From the NCBI RefSeq assembly GCF_020405185.1, contig NZ_CP084463.1, forward strand, positions 2,790,001 through 2,854,000: a stretch of DNA of 64,000 nucleotides, given 5' to 3'. How positions within the stretch are numbered: the stretch's first letter is position 1; each line of letters begins with the position of its first letter. The notes under the pieces are model-generated. The model saw nothing but the letters and a program-made list of their open reading frames with translations, searched no databases and was not told the origin of the DNA. This stretch comes from Halomicrobium salinisoli. Its GTDB lineage: Archaea > Halobacteriota > Halobacteria > Halobacteriales > Haloarculaceae. Positions 60,681 to 64,000 of the stretch are shown in pieces. The position numbers and the translations under genes were made by a program.

Positions 60681-61148
60681 TCACGTCGCCCCGGCCGTCG
60701 CGACGGCGACGGTGGTCTCGTCGCGCGCGAGTCGCACCGTCACCTCGTCGCCGGGATCGATCAGCGGCTCGTTCGTGGACGCCAGCCGCAGCGTCGCGCG
60801 CTCGCCGGCCGTCCAGCGGTCGGACGCGGCGCCGTTGAACGGCCCGGTGGGACCGCTTCGGAAACCGTGCGCCGCGAAGAACGGCACCGGCGGCTGTCGG
60901 GCGAGCGGGTCGCCGCCGACCGTGACGGTCACGGAGAGTCGGGAGACGTTCAGTGCGGCGCCGCCGCGGTGGACGAGCGCGATGCGGTCGGAATCGGCGT
61001 CCGCAGCGAGCGCGATTGACGCCGACGCCGGTTCGGACGGCAGTTGAACGGCCAGCGCTGCAGTCCCGATTCCGACGGCGAGGAGGACGGTCACGGCCAC
61101 GAGCGTACAGGCGGCGACGACCGGTGCGACGGCGCGGCTCCGGGCCAT
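60681..61148 (-). CDS. Archaeal type IV pilin-like protein
   Basis: A 155-residue exported protein with a hydrophobic N-terminal helix of pilin type (MARSRAVAPVVAACTLVAVTVLLAVGIGTAAL). It matches the Pilin_N/DUF1628 pattern common in haloarchaea (AVAPVxxxxLLVAVTVxLA). The remainder is a beta-rich domain with an LVHRGGAALNVSRLSVTVTVGG block typical of this family. It could form a pilus fibre or remain membrane-tethered. It is followed by the DUF7096-like gene, both on the minus strand. Confidence 0.82.
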   Translation of the reverse strand: MARSRAVAPVVAACTLVAVTVLLAVGIGTAALAVQLPSEPASASIALAADADSDRIALVHRGGAALNVSRLSVTVTVGGDPLARQPPVPFFAAHGFRSGPTGPFNGAASDRWTAGERATLRLASTNEPLIDPGDEVTVRLARDETTVAVATAGAT

Positions 61149-61178
61149 GGCGGGCCTGGCGCGCCATCACGGAAAACC

Positions 61179-62405
61179 CTATGGCGGCAGGCGGTCGGTG
61201 ACGCTGCGGCCGTCGTCGGTGACGACGGTCACGGGGACGCCCGCGCGTGGTTCGACCGTCCAGAGCTCGCCGTCGGACCCGGTGTGGCCCACGGGATCGC
61301 CGTTGATCCTGACGGTGCCGTCGACGGGCTCGCCGGTCCTCGCGTCGGTGACGTTCACGCGCATCGGCCCGGTCTGGTAGGTGCGCTCGACCTCGACGTC
61401 GACCGACTGGTTCTCGAATCTGAGGGTCTCCGAGACGGGCACGTCGTCGACCCGCTGGTGCTGGTGTTCGCGGAACACGTCCGTGGTTCCGCCGTCGAGG
61501 TACGCGCGGAGCTGGCCGCCGTCGTAGTCGCCGCGGAACAGGTAGATGCTCGTCCCGCCCAGCCCCCGCCCGAAGGGATTGGTCTCGTTGCGGACCCAGG
61601 GGTACAGTTCGCGGCCGCGCTCGTTGGCGGCGTCGACGACGTACTGGTCGCTCTCGCGGAACTGGTCGGGAGCGCTGGTGTTGCGCTCGCTCCCGAGGTA
61701 GGTCTCCCTGTGGTAGGTGTTGCCGTCGATGACGGCCATCGTGTAGCCGGTCAGCGAGGACTCGACGTACACCGACGATATCTCCGAGGTGCCCGTCGAC
61801 GCGTCCGTGAGCCGCTGGCCGACCGGTCCGCTCATCACCACGAGCTCCTCGCTGAGCGTCCGCATGCGATTGTCCAGCCCGGCGGGCAGCGAGAGCCCGG
61901 AACTGGCGACGCGGTCGTCGACGGCCCTCACGGTCCGTCTGAGATCGCGGGCGCTCGCGTCGACGTGCGCCATCGTCCGGACGAACTGGTCGGTCGGAAT
62001 CGTGCCGTTGGAGTGGGCGCCCATCGCCTCGCTGCGCCGCTGCTGGAGAGCAACGTGACGCCGCTCGGCCGCGCCGATCACCTCGCGGACGGCCTGGACG
62101 CGTTCCTCGTCGGAGTCGGCCTCCCGGAACGCCTGCCGGAAGGCGAGGCGGTCGTAGCGCGCGTCCAGTCGCGCGCCGTCGGCCGCAGCGGCCGTGCTCA
62201 GGTCGATCCCGGTCCGGGTCGTCGTCGACGAGCGGACCTCGTCGGCGGGAATCGTCAGGTAGTTCGAGAAGCCCTCCACGGCGGCCACCTCGTGGGGGTG
62301 GCCGGGGCCGATTCGCTGTTCCTCGGCCGTCGCGGCACCGACGGGAGCGGTCACGGCGGCCGCGACCAGGAGGAGGGCAGTCGCGTGGACCATGGAGGGG
62401 CGCAT
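61179..62405 (-). CDS. DUF7096-like exported protein
   Basis: A 408-residue protein with a signal peptide (RPSMVHATALLLVAAAVTAPVGAATA). Residues 30-190 are helical (LDARYDRLAFRQAFREADSDEERVQAVREVIGAAERRHVAL), followed by a mixed domain with NVTDARTGEPVDGTVRINGDPVGHTGSDGELWTVEP, an Ig-like/carboxypeptidase-regulatory-like beta domain at the C-terminus. It resembles haloarchaeal DUF7096/DUF7094 proteins. The ATG at 62405 is used since the codon before is GTG. Divergent from the HTH sensor gene across a palindrome. Confidence 0.7.
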   Translation of the reverse strand: MRPSMVHATALLLVAAAVTAPVGAATAEEQRIGPGHPHEVAAVEGFSNYLTIPADEVRSSTTTRTGIDLSTAAAADGARLDARYDRLAFRQAFREADSDEERVQAVREVIGAAERRHVALQQRRSEAMGAHSNGTIPTDQFVRTMAHVDASARDLRRTVRAVDDRVASSGLSLPAGLDNRMRTLSEELVVMSGPVGQRLTDASTGTSEISSVYVESSLTGYTMAVIDGNTYHRETYLGSERNTSAPDQFRESDQYVVDAANERGRELYPWVRNETNPFGRGLGGTSIYLFRGDYDGGQLRAYLDGGTTDVFREHQHQRVDDVPVSETLRFENQSVDVEVERTYQTGPMRVNVTDARTGEPVDGTVRINGDPVGHTGSDGELWTVEPRAGVPVTVVTDDGRSVTDRLPP

Positions 62406-62489
62406 CACGCAGGCGTTTATCGCCGACCTACAAAAACTTCTCTCTTCCTAAACAGACGATCCGCAGATGGAGACGGACGGAGACCTTTC

Positions 62490-62509
62490 AAAACGTGTTA
62501 TGACGTTTT
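62490..62509. promoter_or_regulatory. Inverted repeat in a divergent promoter region
   Basis: aaaacgt-gttatg-acgtttt is a perfect 7 bp inverted repeat with a 6-base spacer between two divergent genes. It overlaps a TATA-like cgttttatt for the sensor gene. Placement and symmetry suggest an operator, perhaps bound by the C-terminal HTH of the sensor itself. Confidence 0.5.
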
Positions 62510-62561
62510 ATTCGCGGATGGAAAGTGTTTTCCTCCCGGGCGAATCAGGGTCCAGTGGAAG

Positions 62562-63665
62562 ATGTCCCTCCGGGCTCGTGCCGCCCTCCCCGCTTTGCTC
62601 GCCCTCGCGGTCACCCTGACACTCGCTGCCAGCGGCGCACTGGCTGCGTCCCCAGTGCAGGGCGACGCCGCGGCACAGGGCGCCCCTAGCGTCGACCGAA
62701 CGGTCTTTTTCGTCCAGCTGAAGCCCGACGGGGACGCCACCTGGGAGGTGACCCACCACACCGCCGTGTACGGGAGCGAGGACCGGGAGGCCTTCACGGA
62801 CCTCGCCGAGCGCTACGAGAACGGCGAGTTCGACCTGGCGGCGCTGGACGTCATACGACGGGCCGCAGAGAGAGCCGACGACGCGACCGGCCGGAACATG
62901 TCGGTCACGGACGTCGAGCGGACCAGTGACGTCGACAACGGGACGCTGACGCTCTCGCTGACCTGGCAGAACTTCGCGCGCCAGGAGGGCGACGCCTACT
63001 ACGTCGGCGACGCCTTCGACGCCGGCGACGAGCCCTGGCTGTCCGGTCTCACGGAGGACCAGACGCTGATCATGGCGGTCCCGGACGGATACGGGATCAG
63101 GAGCGCGCCCAAGCGACACCAGGACGGTCGGGTCCGCTGGGAAGGGCCGCAGGAGTTCACGGCCGCCGACCTCTCGCTGACCTACATCGGTAACGGTCCG
63201 GGCGCGTCCCCGTCCGAGTCGCCCGGAACGAGTTCTCCCGAGGATCCCGACGACCGCAACGCGATCGTGTGGGGCGGGTTCCTGGTGCTCGGTCTCGTCG
63301 TCGTCGGCGCGTACGTCCTCTCCCGGCGCGACGGCGGCGCCGTGACGGCCGGACCGCTCGGCGGCGCGCCGGAGGGCGAAGCGACGCCGGCCGACGAGTC
63401 GGCCGTCACCGACCCCGACCCCGACCCGGTCGACGACGTCGACGAGGAGCTGCTCAGCGACGAGGAGCGCGTCGAGCGCCTGCTGGAGCGCAACGGCGGC
63501 CGGATGAAGCAGGCCGACATCGTCAAGGAGACCGACTGGTCCAACGCCAAGGTCTCCCAGCTGCTGTCCTCGATGGAGGAGGAGGGCCGCATCGACAAGC
63601 TCAGGATCGGCCGTGAGAACCTCATCTCCTTCCCCGACGAGGACCTCACCGACCTCGAGGAGTGA
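62562..63665 (+). CDS. Membrane sensor with C-terminal winged-helix domain (DUF7345/DUF7343-type)
   Basis: A 367-residue protein with a signal peptide (RARAALPALLALAVTLTLAASGALAA), an external domain of about 180 residues (RTVFFVQLKPDGDATWEVTHHTAVYG ... LTWQNFARQEGDAYYVGDAF), one membrane helix (AIVWGGFLVLGLVVVGAYVLS), an acidic linker, and a cytoplasmic winged-helix domain (VERLLERNGGRMKQADIVKETDWSNAKVSQLLSSMEEEG). It fits haloarchaeal one-component receptors that link an outside signal to DNA binding. The ATG at 62562 is used. The inverted repeat just upstream may be its own target. Confidence 0.82.
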   Translation: MSLRARAALPALLALAVTLTLAASGALAASPVQGDAAAQGAPSVDRTVFFVQLKPDGDATWEVTHHTAVYGSEDREAFTDLAERYENGEFDLAALDVIRRAAERADDATGRNMSVTDVERTSDVDNGTLTLSLTWQNFARQEGDAYYVGDAFDAGDEPWLSGLTEDQTLIMAVPDGYGIRSAPKRHQDGRVRWEGPQEFTAADLSLTYIGNGPGASPSESPGTSSPEDPDDRNAIVWGGFLVLGLVVVGAYVLSRRDGGAVTAGPLGGAPEGEATPADESAVTDPDPDPVDDVDEELLSDEERVERLLERNGGRMKQADIVKETDWSNAKVSQLLSSMEEEGRIDKLRIGRENLISFPDEDLTDLEE

Positions 63666-63729
63666 CGGCCCGGGCGGTACGGGTCGCCCGTCGCGAACGT
63701 TTATGCGCTGACAGGACCGACGCAGTAGT

Positions 63730-64000
63730 ATGCGAATCCTCGTCGCGGTCGCGGAGGTGGCCGTCGTCGACGGCGAGTTCGACATCGAGGGGCAGACCGT
63801 TCCGGACCGGTTTCTCAGACACGAGTGCAACGAGTGGGACCAGTACGCCCTCGCGGAGGCGGTACGCATCGCGAACGAGGTGGCGGACGTCGAGGTCGTG
63901 ACGGTCACGATCGGACCGGAGCGAGCCGAGGAGACGATCGACCGGGCGCTCGCCGCGGGGGCCGACCGCGCGATCCGGATCTGGGACGACGCCCTCGCCG
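63730..64000 (+). CDS. etfB: Electron transfer flavoprotein subunit beta, 3' end beyond window
   Basis: The first 90 residues (MRILVAVAEVAVVDGEFDIEGQTVPDRFL) of an ETF beta subunit, with the typical CNEWDQYALAEAVRIANEV and VTVTIGPERAEETIDRALAAGADRAI segments of the nucleotide-binding fold. ETF passes electrons from acyl-CoA and other dehydrogenases to the quinone pool. The gene continues past the end of the window; the alpha subunit should follow. A TATA-like gtttatgc lies about 30 bases before the ATG. Confidence 0.9.
   Translation, partial: MRILVAVAEVAVVDGEFDIEGQTVPDRFLRHECNEWDQYALAEAVRIANEVADVEVVTVTIGPERAEETIDRALAAGADRAIRIWDDALA

Overview
The window is a GC-rich archaeal chromosome segment from a halophile of the class Halobacteria. 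Proteins are strikingly acidic, many genes have a TATA-like box about 25-30 bases before the start codon with no leader, and the gene set is archaeal: aIF2-beta, aIF5B-type IF-2, PAN, aRF1, S19e, Nob1, PDCD5, pyruvoyl arginine decarboxylase and an A-type ATP synthase. The order resembles Haloarcula-like genomes, but I cannot fix the genus from sequence alone.

Layout. 1-16 kb: a truncated repetitive membrane protein, a CBS/CorC protein, aIF2-beta, a Na/Ca exchanger, a secreted cupredoxin-surface fusion, RNase HII, the SecDF pair, small haloarchaeal proteins, glucose-6-phosphate isomerase, a CPBP protease, Nob1 with a PRC-barrel protein, and a large Tat-exported protein of unknown function. 16-21.2 kb: infB, followed directly by an AT-rich island of about 3 kb with a divergent restriction-modification pair, a tandem ribbon-helix-helix protein and a decayed PIN-like toxin gene. 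The island is bracketed by near-copies of the last bases of infB. 21-40 kb: pdaD, PAN, PepF, TruA, HisRS, an SDR enzyme, a PP-loop protein with PDCD5, a methyltransferase and a kinase, S19e, a flippase-like protein, ThiL and a site-2 protease. 40-50 kb: pyrH-lysS, a second site-2 protease, argS, a MinD-like ATPase and aRF1. 50-59.5 kb: the ATP synthase operon H-I-K-E-C-F-A-B-D on the minus strand. 59.9-64 kb: a VTE3-like quinone methyltransferase, a pilin-like protein, a divergent pair of surface/sensor genes, and the start of etfB.

The least ordinary material is non-coding. Three copies of a roughly 140-210 bp mosaic hairpin element lie beside PAN, PDCD5 and S19e. A second family of about 66 bp units occurs before prf1, after atpD and before the quinone methyltransferase. 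In these hairpins stem sequences differ while 11-base loops stay constant. A possible structured RNA with its own TATA box lies between prf1 and its convergent neighbour. In the island, the endonuclease gene and the ribbon-helix-helix gene both carry inverted repeats running into their start codons, which suggests a self-contained regulatory circuit.

Most of the window is housekeeping: translation (aIF2-beta, IF-2, HisRS, LysRS, ArgRS, S19e, aRF1), RNA processing (Nob1, TruA, RNase HII), protein export and turnover (SecDF, PAN, PepF, site-2 proteases) and energy conversion. No tRNA, rRNA, CRISPR array or intact insertion sequence was found.
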